Of a stretch of 64,000 nt of DNA, positions 36,457 to 45,666 are shown piece by piece (position 1 is the stretch's first letter; each line of letters begins with the position of its first letter). Location: contig NZ_CP015109.1 of assembly GCF_002082015.1 (NCBI RefSeq), positions 520,134 through 584,133 on the forward strand, in the 5' to 3' direction. Under the pieces are notes generated by a model. That model worked only from the letters and a program-made list of their open reading frames with translations. It was not told the DNA's origin and made no database searches. The translations under genes were made by a program, and so were the position numbers. Origin of the DNA: Sporosarcina ureae (GTDB taxonomy: Bacteria > Bacillota > Bacilli > Bacillales_A > Planococcaceae).

Positions 36457-37623
36457 ATGCGCTTTTTTGTCTATCTAATTGTTTTCTTCTCGTTCTTTGA
36501 TTTATTTTCACAATTACCAATCATGAGTCCTTTTGCTACAGGCCTCGGTGCTTCCGCTTTCATCGTCGGATTGTCTGTTGGTATTTACTCGTTTGCGAAT
36601 ATTTTTGGAAATATCATCTCAGGTATTTTGACAGATCGCAAAGGTCCATTCTATATTCTATTATTTGGTTTATTCACGTCGGCTTTGTCTTTGTTTGCAT
36701 ATGGATTGATTTCTGGTTCAGGTTCATTAATCGGCATTCGATTTTTGCACGGCTTAACGGAAGGTTTGATTATTCCGGCTGCCTTTACGTTTCTCGCTAA
36801 CGGTTCCGAACGTTCCAAGCGTGGTAGAAATGCTGCGATCTCAGGCGCATTTGTTGGACTTGCCGCCATTTTCGGCCCCGCTTACAGCGGAATCGTTTCC
36901 GTTAAGACAAGCGTTGTGACCATTATGGCCATCAATGGCGTCTTTATGGTTCTGCTGACAATTGGCGCTGTGATATTTTTACGTTCCTTTACATACGTAA
37001 GAAAGGTGAAGACAGCGAAACAAAAAGCGGTAAAGCCGTTAGCATTTTTCCGTCATCCTGGTATCATCCGAGCATTCCTTGGCGCATTTTTCCTGATGTT
37101 TTCACAAGGCGTGTTAGCATTAGTACTTCCACTAAAAGTAGAGTACCTTCAATTTGATGCGAAAACGACTGGCATGCTGTTAAGTGTTTTCGGTCTAGTC
37201 GCTGTGTTGATTTTCGTTTTGCCGATCAACCGTATTTTCGATATCGCCCGTCCGATGGTCACATTGGCAAGCGGCTTGATTTTGATGAGTAGCAGTATGT
37301 TGTTCTTATCACAAGTTAACGATCTATTATGGATGATGTTGGCGATGGTGGTCTATGGAACTGGATTCGCCTTCTTGTTTCCTTCTATCAACTCGTTGCT
37401 TATTGATTCCACCGAACCCGAAACAAGAGGTAAGGCGTACGGATTCTTCTACGCATTCTTCTCCTTTGGCGTGGTAATAGGATCGAGTGCTATCGGTCTA
37501 TTGGACTTGGAATTCCATCATGCCTTTATGTTGGCAAGTGCCATTCTGCTGATCGCGGCTATTTTCACTTTAATCGGTCTGCGAAAAGATACTCGTCCTA
37601 CAGAGTATAATCGACCTGCTTAA
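36457..37623 (+). CDS. Major facilitator superfamily transporter
   Basis: 388 residues, twelve predicted membrane helices. The MFS motif A region between helices 2 and 3 reads GNIISGILTDRKGPFYILL, and FLHGLTEGLIIPAAFTFLAN is in helix 4. A weak AGTAGGGA precedes the ATG by 6 bases. The substrate cannot be told; it resembles drug/metabolite efflux members. It follows the TnpB element and ends at a bidirectional terminator. Confidence 0.88.
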   Translation: MRFFVYLIVFFSFFDLFSQLPIMSPFATGLGASAFIVGLSVGIYSFANIFGNIISGILTDRKGPFYILLFGLFTSALSLFAYGLISGSGSLIGIRFLHGLTEGLIIPAAFTFLANGSERSKRGRNAAISGAFVGLAAIFGPAYSGIVSVKTSVVTIMAINGVFMVLLTIGAVIFLRSFTYVRKVKTAKQKAVKPLAFFRHPGIIRAFLGAFFLMFSQGVLALVLPLKVEYLQFDAKTTGMLLSVFGLVAVLIFVLPINRIFDIARPMVTLASGLILMSSSMLFLSQVNDLLWMMLAMVVYGTGFAFLFPSINSLLIDSTEPETRGKAYGFFYAFFSFGVVIGSSAIGLLDLEFHHAFMLASAILLIAAIFTLIGLRKDTRPTEYNRPA

Positions 37624-37635
37624 TACATTTTATGC

Positions 37636-37685
37636 AAAAAGGTATGTCCATCGAGGTCACATGACTTCAACGGACATACCTTTTT
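37636..37685. terminator. Bidirectional terminator after the MFS gene
   Basis: Arms aaaaaggtatgtcc (37636-37649) and ggacataccttttt (37672-37685), perfect, with a 22-base loop. Confidence 0.88.
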
Positions 37686-37729
37686 TACGTGGTGTAAGTT
37701 CTAATTAGGAAGAACGAGGAGATTGAAGT

Positions 37730-37800
37730 TGCAGTTGGCGGGCCCTCAGGAAAGCGTCCTGTCTGAAGCGTCGCACTGTTACAACCAGCCTTTCCGTTTC
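37730..37800. repeat. Possible truncated copy of a Bacillales interspersed repeat
   Basis: The segment ggaaagcgtcctgtctgaag and its GC-rich neighbourhood resemble, from memory, the end of a repeat seen in many Bacillus genomes that ends ...ggaaagcgtccgcctggagcg. A small hairpin cagga/tcctg is included. No second copy was found in this window, so the call is tentative. Confidence 0.35.
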
Positions 37801-37877
37801 CACTCCACAAACCTAGAAATGAAAAAGAAGATGTCACAGGAAGTCGTAGCTTTACGACTTTCTGCACATCTCTTAGT

Positions 37878-39659
37878 TTACGCTTGCTGTGTGGAAAACG
37901 ACTCAATAATCTCAAGGAACACTTCCCCGTAACGTTCAAGTTTCGTCTCGCCTACCCCTTGCACAGTTAATAACTCTTCATCTGTGGCAGGCATTTTGGC
38001 TACCATATCCCGTAACGTCTTGTCCGAGAATATAACGAACGGTGGGACACCCGCTTCTTGTGCCAGTTTTAGACGCGCCGCCCGTAGTTCATTGAATAAC
38101 GGGTCATCCTTAGCGACAACAGTTGTTACCATCTCGCCTTTACGCCAAACTTTCACTTTTCCTAGCAAGACCTCTTTCCCGTCTTCACTAACAAAAATCG
38201 TCGGGTACGGCCCACTTTCAACTTGTAGATAATTCTTCGAAATTAAAAATTCAATGAAATCTGCCACATCTTTTGCATGGCGGCCTTTCATCAGTCCGTA
38301 TGTTGATAGTTCATCGAAGTTCAGTTCTTTGAGCTTCTTGTTTCTCGATCCCGTCAGTACTTGCGCAACCATCGTCTTACCAAATCGTTGCCCCATACGA
38401 ATCACACAGGAAAGCACTTTTTGCGTATCGACTGTTACATCAAACTGTTCGCGCGTGTCGGTGCAGTTACCGCAACGCCCGCAATCTTCGACATCGTCTT
38501 CACCGAAATACTTGATGATGTGTGTTTGCAGACAACCTTCTGTATGACAGTAATCTACCATCACTTGCATCTTTTTGATTTCATTCGATACACGGGAAGG
38601 ATCGGGAGACTGTTCGATGAGGAAGCGTTGGGTTAAGACGTCTTGCGAAGAAAATAACAAATAGCAATCACTGTCGAGCCCGTCACGCCCTGCCCTCCCA
38701 GCCTCTTGATAATAACTTTCCATGTTTTTCGGCATTTGATAATGGATCACGTAGCGAATATTGGATTTATCGATTCCCATACCGAACGCGTTAGTTGCCA
38801 CCATTACACGTGCATCATCCATGATGAATCGATCTTGTTGATGTTGTCGTTCGTAGTCTGGTAATCCTGCATGATATTTCGCTACTGGGATACCGTTTTT
38901 TTCAAGCAATGCATATACTTGCTCGACTGCTTTTCTAGTGGCAGCGTAGATAATTCCTGCTTCGTTTTTGTTTTTCTGTGTATACTCTTTGACGAATTGA
39001 TCACGATTTTGAGCTTTCACCACTGAAAATAATAGATTACTCCGTTCAAAACCGGTGACAACACGGCTAACAGGCGGTATATGTAACTGCTGGCATATAT
39101 CATCCTGTACTTCAGGCGTAGCTGTCGCGGTCAGTGCAAGAACAATCGGACGGTTATTCAAGTAATCAAAAATACGGTGGATATTTCGGTAACTTGGACG
39201 GAAATCATGTCCCCATTGTGAAATACAATGCGCTTCATCGATCGCAATGAGCGGAATCGTCATTTTTTGCAATTGGTTTAGAAAAGATTCGGAATCCAAT
39301 CGTTCAGGGGCAACATACAACAATTTATACTTGCCTTCGAGTGCGTGATCCATTATGCCAAAGTATTCTTCTGACGATAACGTACTATTAATATACGCTG
39401 CTGGAATACCTAACTGGTGCAATGCATCGACTTGGTCCTTCATCAAGGAAATCAGCGGTGAAATGACAAGAACAGTTCCTTCCATCGCCAATGCCGGTAC
39501 TTGATAACAGACGGACTTCCCGCCACCTGTCGGCATGACACAAAGTGAGTCATCACCTTGTAGCACTTGATCAATCACTCGCTGTTGCCCTTCTCGAAAT
39601 GCTGAATAACCAAAATACTTATCCAATATATCTAACGGATTTTGAATGATTGCCACCAC
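37878..39659 (-). CDS. recQ: ATP-dependent DNA helicase RecQ
   Basis: 593 residues. Superfamily 2 helicase motifs: FREGQQRVIDQVLQGDDSLC, the Walker A VMPTGGGKSVCYQVPAL, DEAHCISQWGHDFRPSY, ALTATAT, and motif VI HYQMPKNMESYYQEAGRAGR. Zinc-binding RecQ-Ct (CHTEGCLQTHIIKYF, CGRCGNC), winged helix, and a C-terminal HRDC domain (about 515-590). The start is one of two adjacent GTG codons after AAGGGAAG. Functions in recombination repair. 20 bases after the hemerythrin-like gene, so possibly in one transcript with it. Confidence 0.96.
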   Translation of the reverse strand: MVAIIQNPLDILDKYFGYSAFREGQQRVIDQVLQGDDSLCVMPTGGGKSVCYQVPALAMEGTVLVISPLISLMKDQVDALHQLGIPAAYINSTLSSEEYFGIMDHALEGKYKLLYVAPERLDSESFLNQLQKMTIPLIAIDEAHCISQWGHDFRPSYRNIHRIFDYLNNRPIVLALTATATPEVQDDICQQLHIPPVSRVVTGFERSNLLFSVVKAQNRDQFVKEYTQKNKNEAGIIYAATRKAVEQVYALLEKNGIPVAKYHAGLPDYERQHQQDRFIMDDARVMVATNAFGMGIDKSNIRYVIHYQMPKNMESYYQEAGRAGRDGLDSDCYLLFSSQDVLTQRFLIEQSPDPSRVSNEIKKMQVMVDYCHTEGCLQTHIIKYFGEDDVEDCGRCGNCTDTREQFDVTVDTQKVLSCVIRMGQRFGKTMVAQVLTGSRNKKLKELNFDELSTYGLMKGRHAKDVADFIEFLISKNYLQVESGPYPTIFVSEDGKEVLLGKVKVWRKGEMVTTVVAKDDPLFNELRAARLKLAQEAGVPPFVIFSDKTLRDMVAKMPATDEELLTVQGVGETKLERYGEVFLEIIESFSTQQA

Positions 39660-39679
39660 CTTCCCTTAGTTAGTAATTT

Positions 39680-40099
39680 TTATGATTGAAATAATAAGCG
39701 CTCTTCTTCTCGGCTATGTAATTCATTCACTACAATTAAGCCGTTAAATTTCTGCATAATTTCAGGCGTCACGGTTGGGTCTTCCTCACGTAACGCCTCG
39801 ATGTCTGCAACGAGTATTCGCATTAAATCATGGTCGCGTGTAAGCTGGATAATGTCTCGCTCAAGTTCCGGCTTGTCTTCCATTACTTGTTTATAAAAGC
39901 CGTCTTCTTCGGCATCCGCATGACTGATGACGCGCGTCTTCCAATAATCTAATAAATGATCGCAAGCTTGCTGAACCATTTCCGTTTCACCTTGTTCTAC
40001 ATATTCTATTAGCTCATCTGTTTTCATTATGGCTCCAGAAAGTCCACCTTCATGAATCGCTTTATGTGAATGAAGCTGTCTTAACGCGGGTCCTGACAT
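39680..40099 (-). CDS. Hemerythrin HHE-domain protein
   Basis: 139 residues, an all-helical four-helix bundle with the HHE histidine/glutamate spacing: HSHKAIHEGGLSG, CDHLLDYWKTRVISHADAEE, LTRDHDLMRI and VVNELHSREEERLLF. This set is expected to bind a di-iron (or similar) site. GTG at 40108 is another possible start, but AAGGAG lies 8 bases before the ATG at 40099. Directly upstream of recQ. Members act in oxygen or oxidative/nitrosative-stress sensing; the role here is unknown. Confidence 0.85.
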   Translation of the reverse strand: MSGPALRQLHSHKAIHEGGLSGAIMKTDELIEYVEQGETEMVQQACDHLLDYWKTRVISHADAEEDGFYKQVMEDKPELERDIIQLTRDHDLMRILVADIEALREEDPTVTPEIMQKFNGLIVVNELHSREEERLLFQS

Positions 40100-40207
40100 A
40101 CTGACCACTCCTTCTAGTTTTCTTTAAGCATAACAGAATTCGGATGTCAGTGATAGCTTCCCACAATGAAAAGAGCCCTACAGAATAAATTCTCTGTAAG
40201 ACACTTT

Positions 40208-40741
40208 TCACACTTTCGCTATACGAATACGACTAACCATAAGCCATGCAAGTACGCACATATAAATCACAATGTAAGGTGCAATCAAATACGGAACTGC
40301 AAAATAACTTAAAGTAAGTAAGACACCAGCTACTGTTATGGGCATGCCATAATACGAACCATCGAATTCTTCTACATTATAGCGGGCTAAACGGACAGCG
40401 CCTGCTAAAACATAAAAAATTACAGCGGACAAACCAATCCACATCGTATCAGTCAACGCAGCATCATAGAGTAGAATAGCAGGTGCTACACCAAATGAAA
40501 CTAAATCACTGAGCGAATCGAGTTCTTTACCAAATGCCGACTCTGCATGATAATGCCGAGCCACCATTCCGTCGAACCGATCAAATAATGCAGCGAAAAA
40601 GATAAACATCAGACTCATATGTGCATGACCTTGAAGCACAAGTAATATCGCTATAATCCCTAAACTCAAATTAAAAAGTGTGATGATATTCGCCAATTGA
40701 GATTTTAGTTTAGTATAATCAAAATATCTAAATGAAAACAA
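40208..40741 (-). CDS. pssA: CDP-diacylglycerol-serine O-phosphatidyltransferase
   Basis: Makes phosphatidylserine from CDP-DAG and serine in the membrane. 177 residues with several hydrophobic helices. The CDP-alcohol phosphotransferase signature is complete: Asp54, Asp57, Gly58, Ala61-Arg62, Gly71, Asp75 and Asp79 in DRFDGMVARHYHAESAFGKE followed by LDSLSD. TTG start with GGAGG 7 bases upstream. Divergent from psd-DedA, which act on its product. Confidence 0.95.
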   Translation of the reverse strand: MFSFRYFDYTKLKSQLANIITLFNLSLGIIAILLVLQGHAHMSLMFIFFAALFDRFDGMVARHYHAESAFGKELDSLSDLVSFGVAPAILLYDAALTDTMWIGLSAVIFYVLAGAVRLARYNVEEFDGSYYGMPITVAGVLLTLSYFAVPYLIAPYIVIYMCVLAWLMVSRIRIAKV

Positions 40742-40797
40742 GTTACGGCCTCCTCGTACACTTCTTTAGTATATGCTTTTAATGAAAGGAAGAAAAG

Positions 40798-41577
40798 ATG
40801 AAAAAACATATTTTCACATCATTTGTTGAATTAACAGGATCACCAGTCAGTTCGGCTTTGCTTAAACAACTAACTACCTCACGCATTAGCAAACCGCTAA
40901 TTAAGCCATTTGCGTCGTTCTATCATATTCAAGTAGACGAAGCAGAATACCCGATAGAACATTATAAAAGTCTTAATGACTTTTTTACTCGTTCATTACA
41001 GCCCGGCAAAAGAAAGATGGATCGCAGTCAAAAAGTCTTAATCTCACCAGTTGATGGTGTTTTGAGCGACTCAGGCAGTATCGATACACAACAACAATTT
41101 AGTGTGAAAGATAAAATATACAGTCTAACTTCACTGCTTGGGGATGCGGAAAAAGCCGCTCGTTATACGAATGGTTATTATTATTTATTCTATCTTTCTC
41201 CAAGACATTATCATCATTTCCATTATCCTATTTCGGGAACGTTAGTAAATCGTTATGCATTAGGTTCTACTTCGTATCCCGTAAATGATTTAGGAATTCG
41301 GATGCGAAGCGATGTGTTTTCTTCGAACCATAGAGTCATTTCGGAACTCTCGACGGATTTTGGACGGATAGCGATCGTCAAAGTGGGTGCTTTAAATGTA
41401 AATAGTGTTCGCATTGCAAATTCTGAAACGACTTGTGTAAAGGGGCAAGATTTTGGTCATTTTGCATTTGGGTCCACTGTTATTTTATTCATTGAACAGA
41501 ATGATGCATTTACGCCCGAAGAAATGCCTTTTACAGAAATTCAAGTGGGTGATAGGATCGGAGAGTGGCAATCGTAA
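40798..41577 (+). CDS. psd: Phosphatidylserine decarboxylase
   Basis: Converts phosphatidylserine to phosphatidylethanolamine. The 259-residue proenzyme cleaves itself at the Gly225-Ser226 bond in HFAFGSTVILF, giving a beta chain and a short alpha chain with a pyruvoyl group from Ser226. HYKSLNDFFTRSLQPGKR and YYLFYLSPRHYHHFHYP (with the conserved His pair) are family marks. It sits divergent from pssA and 17 bases upstream of a DedA gene, as expected for a PS/PE operon. Confidence 0.95.
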   Translation: MKKHIFTSFVELTGSPVSSALLKQLTTSRISKPLIKPFASFYHIQVDEAEYPIEHYKSLNDFFTRSLQPGKRKMDRSQKVLISPVDGVLSDSGSIDTQQQFSVKDKIYSLTSLLGDAEKAARYTNGYYYLFYLSPRHYHHFHYPISGTLVNRYALGSTSYPVNDLGIRMRSDVFSSNHRVISELSTDFGRIAIVKVGALNVNSVRIANSETTCVKGQDFGHFAFGSTVILFIEQNDAFTPEEMPFTEIQVGDRIGEWQS

Positions 41578-41594
41578 GTAGATGAGGTTTTCGG

Positions 41595-42083
41595 ATGGAA
41601 CATCTTCAAGAATTTATAGTGCAGTACGGCTATCTTTCTATATTTTTCTTTTTAGCTCTTGGTATTTTCGGGCTTCCTATGCCGGATGAAGTACTTGTAG
41701 CATTTGCCGGTTATTTAACTTCAGCAGGTACATTTCAGTTTGTATTCACCATTATTTTTACACTATCTGGAGTGATGGTCGGCACATTGTTTACTTATAT
41801 GATCGGCAGGAAACTTGGTAAACCATTGATTCATCGTTTTGGAAATTATTTATACCTTACGCCACATCGTATGCACAAGATTGAGCGATGGTTTATGAAT
41901 TATGGCTCTTGGACAGTGACATTCGGATACTTTGTTCCAGGTATGCGGCATTTCATTTGTTATATTTCGGGGATGAGCGGGATGAGTGTTGAACGATATG
42001 TGTTGTTTGCTATACCCGGTGTAATCGTCTCCACGACCATTTGCTTGCTAATCGGTTATTTCATTCATCTACCTTTTTTCTAA
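41595..42083 (+). CDS. petA: DedA-family membrane protein, probable PE transporter (PetA-like)
   Basis: 162 residues, a short DedA (VTT/SNARE-associated) protein with the re-entrant loop motifs LGIFGLPMPDEVLVAFAGYL and FVPGMRHFICYISGMSGM, which hold the paired proline and Arg typical of DedA. GATGAGG is 7 bases before the ATG. In B. subtilis the DedA protein encoded between pssA and psd (YbfM, PetA) is needed for outward movement of PE; the position next to psd here supports the same role. Other DedA proteins move undecaprenyl phosphate, so the substrate is inferred from context only. Confidence 0.75.
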   Translation: MEHLQEFIVQYGYLSIFFFLALGIFGLPMPDEVLVAFAGYLTSAGTFQFVFTIIFTLSGVMVGTLFTYMIGRKLGKPLIHRFGNYLYLTPHRMHKIERWFMNYGSWTVTFGYFVPGMRHFICYISGMSGMSVERYVLFAIPGVIVSTTICLLIGYFIHLPFF

Positions 42084-42136
42084 GCAATCATGAGATGAAC
42101 ACCATGAGCATAGTTGATTCTTTATATCCAGAAACA

Positions 42137-42181
42137 AAACCGACGATGTCTTTTCTGTTAAAGAAATGACATCGTCGGTTT
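42137..42181. terminator. Bidirectional terminator between the DedA gene and cydC
   Basis: Arms aaaccgacgatgtc (42137-42150) and gacatcgtcggttt (42168-42181), perfect. Confidence 0.88.
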
Positions 42182-42220
42182 CGTTTATTCGTTTATACTA
42201 GTCGCCATAATGTAATCCAT

Positions 42221-43948
42221 TTATATACCTTGATCCAATGCATACAGCTGACGATACCTCTCATTCGTAGCTACTAGTTCTGTATGTGTCCCGTTCATGA
42301 CGACTTCCCCATCATCCATGAAAAGAATACGATCCATTTTTTCCATTCCCATTAAATGATGTGTGATCCATACGACCGTTTTATCTTCTAACGAGTGATG
42401 AAGCGTTTCGACAAGGGAGTGCTCTGTTACCGGATCCAAACCGACAGTCGGCTCATCCAAAATAACAACTGGCGTTTGTTTTAATAATATTCGCGCCAAA
42501 GCAATTCGTTGACGCTCTCCGCCTGAGAATCTTTGTCCTGTTTCTTCCATTTGAGTTTTCAAGCCTTCGGGAAGTGATTGCAAATACTCATATAAACCGA
42601 CTTGTTCAGCTACCCGTTGTACGTCCTCTATAGTAGCAGACGCTTTACCCAATTTTATGTTATTCAGAACTGTTGTGGCAAAAAGATAAGGCTTTTGATT
42701 TAAGACGCTCATGATCTCATACATAGAGTCTCCATAGAGAGAGGCGGATTGTTCATTGACATGTACGTGTCCGCTTGTCGGCTGAACAGTGCCTAATAAT
42801 AACTGTATAAGAGTGGATTTTCCTGCGCCACTCTTACCAAGTACTGCAATTTTTTCACCTGGTTGAATGACAAGTGAAATATTTCGTACCGCATGTTCTT
42901 GCTCACCTTCATAACGATAACTCACATCATCGAGGACTATAGACACTTCATCTACATCATCTAGCTCCAGTGCGATTTGATTCACTGTAGTGTTTTGCTT
43001 ATGAATGTTGTCAATCCTTTGCAAAGATGCTTCATAAGCAGGTAATCGTTCGATCGCGAATGACACAGGAATCAAACCTTCCAAAATCGGCAACGTCACC
43101 AATGTAAATGCAGCAATATACGTAGGTGCCAATGAACCTGTTGCCGCTTGCTGTCCTGCCCAAACACCGACAACTAAAACTAGTAATCCAGAGAAAATTT
43201 GCAATTGCATCGTTCGAGATTGTTGCCAATACGCTAATTTTTTATCAATGGCATGGCTTGCATGACTTTCTTCTTTAAATGAAGCAAGAAATTGTTCTTT
43301 TCTCCCGCTGATGATCCAATCACGCAAACCAAAAATTCCTTCTGTCATTGTATTATATAATTGACTGTGAAGTTTTTTCGACTGCAGTTGATTTTTCTTC
43401 ATTATATAAAGGGAAAGCATGGGATAAACAAATGTCACAATCGCCAGCAACACCGCCATAATAAGCGCAAATTTCCAATCATAGACCGCCAATACAATTA
43501 CCGAAAAACTGAATAGAAATAAACCGATGACCGTAGGAAATAGCGTACGAATATACACATCTTGTAAATGTTCAATATCATCCGCTAGCGCCCCAAGTAA
43601 ATCGCCCGTTTGAAAACGGGAACGAATGAATAATGCTTGTGGCTCGAGTACGTGATATAGCTGGACGCGCATATCCGCAATAATCTTCAATACGGCATTG
43701 TGGCCGAGCAGACGCTCTACATATCGTAACGCTGCACGCGAAATACCAAATGTCCGGACTGCCACGATCGGAATATAAACGAGTAATATCGTTTCAGGCC
43801 TTTCCGATGTACGAGAAATTAAGTATCCTGATGTAAAAGTCAACATCGCAGCCGAAAGAATGGTCAATGTTCCGAGCAATATAGTCGATAAAATCGTTTT
43901 ATTGTATTTACGGGCGTAGGGAAGTATATGTTGTTGGTACAAGTTCAT
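42221..43948 (-). CDS. cydC: ABC transporter CydC (cytochrome bd assembly)
   Basis: 575 residues: six membrane helices (about 15-290) and a C-terminal ATPase with Walker A VLGKSGAGKSTLIQLLLG, signature RFSGGERQRIALARILLKQ and Walker B VVILDEPTVGL. The N-terminal SGYLISRTSERPETILLVYI and ISRAALRYVERLLGHNAVLK text is that of CydC. With CydD it exports thiols (glutathione/cysteine) needed for cytochrome bd assembly. The ATGA overlap with cydD is 4 bases. In B. subtilis nomenclature the C and D names are swapped relative to E. coli. Confidence 0.93.
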   Translation of the reverse strand: MNLYQQHILPYARKYNKTILSTILLGTLTILSAAMLTFTSGYLISRTSERPETILLVYIPIVAVRTFGISRAALRYVERLLGHNAVLKIIADMRVQLYHVLEPQALFIRSRFQTGDLLGALADDIEHLQDVYIRTLFPTVIGLFLFSFSVIVLAVYDWKFALIMAVLLAIVTFVYPMLSLYIMKKNQLQSKKLHSQLYNTMTEGIFGLRDWIISGRKEQFLASFKEESHASHAIDKKLAYWQQSRTMQLQIFSGLLVLVVGVWAGQQAATGSLAPTYIAAFTLVTLPILEGLIPVSFAIERLPAYEASLQRIDNIHKQNTTVNQIALELDDVDEVSIVLDDVSYRYEGEQEHAVRNISLVIQPGEKIAVLGKSGAGKSTLIQLLLGTVQPTSGHVHVNEQSASLYGDSMYEIMSVLNQKPYLFATTVLNNIKLGKASATIEDVQRVAEQVGLYEYLQSLPEGLKTQMEETGQRFSGGERQRIALARILLKQTPVVILDEPTVGLDPVTEHSLVETLHHSLEDKTVVWITHHLMGMEKMDRILFMDDGEVVMNGTHTELVATNERYRQLYALDQGI

Positions 43949-45666
43949 ACAGCATGCCCCCTTCCACGCGCTTCAAGTAAACGACAGTAAGCCCCGTCTT
44001 GCTGCAATAATTGTTCGTGAGAGCCCGTTTCCACCACTTTACCATTTTCTAGTACTACGATGGTATCCATTTCCTGCATCCAATGAATACGATGCGTCGC
44101 AAACACCACGAGTTTGTCTTCTAGAAGCGGTAACATCATTTGCTTTAATTCATGCTCTGTTTCAATATCCAAATGAGCAGTTGGCTCATCAAATAATAAA
44201 ATTTGACGACGTTGCAGTAACGAACGAGCGAGCGCGATCCGCTGTTCTTCTCCACCGCTCAGCACCCTTCCACCCGCTCCGATCCGTTCTTCATAACCTG
44301 CCGGGAATGTTGCGATCAACTGATCCAGACCCACGCGCTCTGCCGCATCTTGTACTTCCTGCAATGTAGCATCTGGTTCATAAAAGCGGATATTTCCCAT
44401 GACAGTATCCGGGAAAATCGTAGGATGCTGTGGAATATACGCAATTTGTTTTTGCCAATCAGCAGTAGCTAAGTGCGGCAATTCTTGTCCGTCTAGCACA
44501 CAACTTCCATCAGTCGGTAGTGTGAAACCTGATAAAACATCAATAAGTGTTGATTTTCCTGCCCCTGAATGACCAATAACGCCTACTTTTGTGAATCCAT
44601 GTAGTTCTAAGTCCAACCCTTCAAATATAGTTTGTTCATCGATTTTGACTTGAACATTTCGTAACGCCATCTTTGCCTCGTCGTTCCAAGCGGCAATCGG
44701 TGAAACAATCACTGGCTGAACGGTTGTTTCCTCTTCCAAGATATTGTGAATTTGTAAGCTTGCATCCTTGCCATCAGCTGTCGCGTGGAAGTCGTTCCCT
44801 AACTCTCTAACAGGAGAGAAAAACTCAGGCGCCAAAATCAAAATAGCAAGAGACGGTTCAAGTAGAATTTGTCCGTTGATCAATCGCAGACCGAGTTCAA
44901 CCGCCACTACCGCTACAGATAGACTTGCAAAGAAATCCAATGAAAACGAAGACAGGAACGCATAACGCAACGAACGATTCGTCGCCACACGATATTTATT
45001 ACTGACTATCGCAATGGATTGCTCATGCGCTCGGCTTCGTCCTAAATATTTCAACGTCACAATCCCCCGTAACGAATCGACAAAGTGCCGAGATAATAAA
45101 CGGTACGTATCCATTTGTTCATCAATTTTCTTCTTCGAAACCAATCCAATGAGTATTAAGAAAATGATTAGAATCGGCAACACTATAATAAGTGTCACAG
45201 CCGACATGATATCTAATGTAAAGACATATACCACAATGACAAACGGAACAATAGCCATCGCTAACGTCCGCGGTATTAGCAATTCTAGATACTTTCTGAA
45301 CTTCGGGACGCCTTCCAAACCAAGTGTCACCAAATGTCCAGACCCATATTTCCCAACTACTTGAGGACCTAGATCAAAGATTTTCTTCAGTAATTGTTGC
45401 TCGTAATCCTTTGCTGTTAAATCGGCGAAGCGATACGAAATACGCTCTTTTGCCCATTGAATTACATGACGCAAACTGTTTGCGACGACAAAAATCACAA
45501 ATGACCGAAGTGCTTCACTCCAGTCTGCACCTTGGAACAATTGTGTAATGGCTTTCGCTAAAAAAATCGCTTGAATTACAATGGCGATGGATTGAACTAC
45601 AGTAAGTAGTCCAATCAACACCATCACTTGTTTACTTCCTTTGTATTGAAGCAAATATTTATCCAT
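43945..45666 (-). CDS. cydD: ABC transporter CydD (cytochrome bd assembly)
   Basis: 573 residues. N-terminal membrane part (about 15-300) with ERISYRFADLTAKDYEQQLL, and ATPase with Walker A VIGHSGAGKSTLIDVLSG, signature VLSGGEEQRIALARSLLQ and Walker B ILLFDEPTAHLD. Partner of CydC in the heterodimer. Its ATG overlaps the cydB stop by one base (TAATG), so translation is coupled. The signature has Glu-Glu (GGEEQR) where most ABC proteins have GGxQQ/GGERQ. Confidence 0.93.
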   Translation of the reverse strand: MDKYLLQYKGSKQVMVLIGLLTVVQSIAIVIQAIFLAKAITQLFQGADWSEALRSFVIFVVANSLRHVIQWAKERISYRFADLTAKDYEQQLLKKIFDLGPQVVGKYGSGHLVTLGLEGVPKFRKYLELLIPRTLAMAIVPFVIVVYVFTLDIMSAVTLIIVLPILIIFLILIGLVSKKKIDEQMDTYRLLSRHFVDSLRGIVTLKYLGRSRAHEQSIAIVSNKYRVATNRSLRYAFLSSFSLDFFASLSVAVVAVELGLRLINGQILLEPSLAILILAPEFFSPVRELGNDFHATADGKDASLQIHNILEEETTVQPVIVSPIAAWNDEAKMALRNVQVKIDEQTIFEGLDLELHGFTKVGVIGHSGAGKSTLIDVLSGFTLPTDGSCVLDGQELPHLATADWQKQIAYIPQHPTIFPDTVMGNIRFYEPDATLQEVQDAAERVGLDQLIATFPAGYEERIGAGGRVLSGGEEQRIALARSLLQRRQILLFDEPTAHLDIETEHELKQMMLPLLEDKLVVFATHRIHWMQEMDTIVVLENGKVVETGSHEQLLQQDGAYCRLLEARGRGHAV

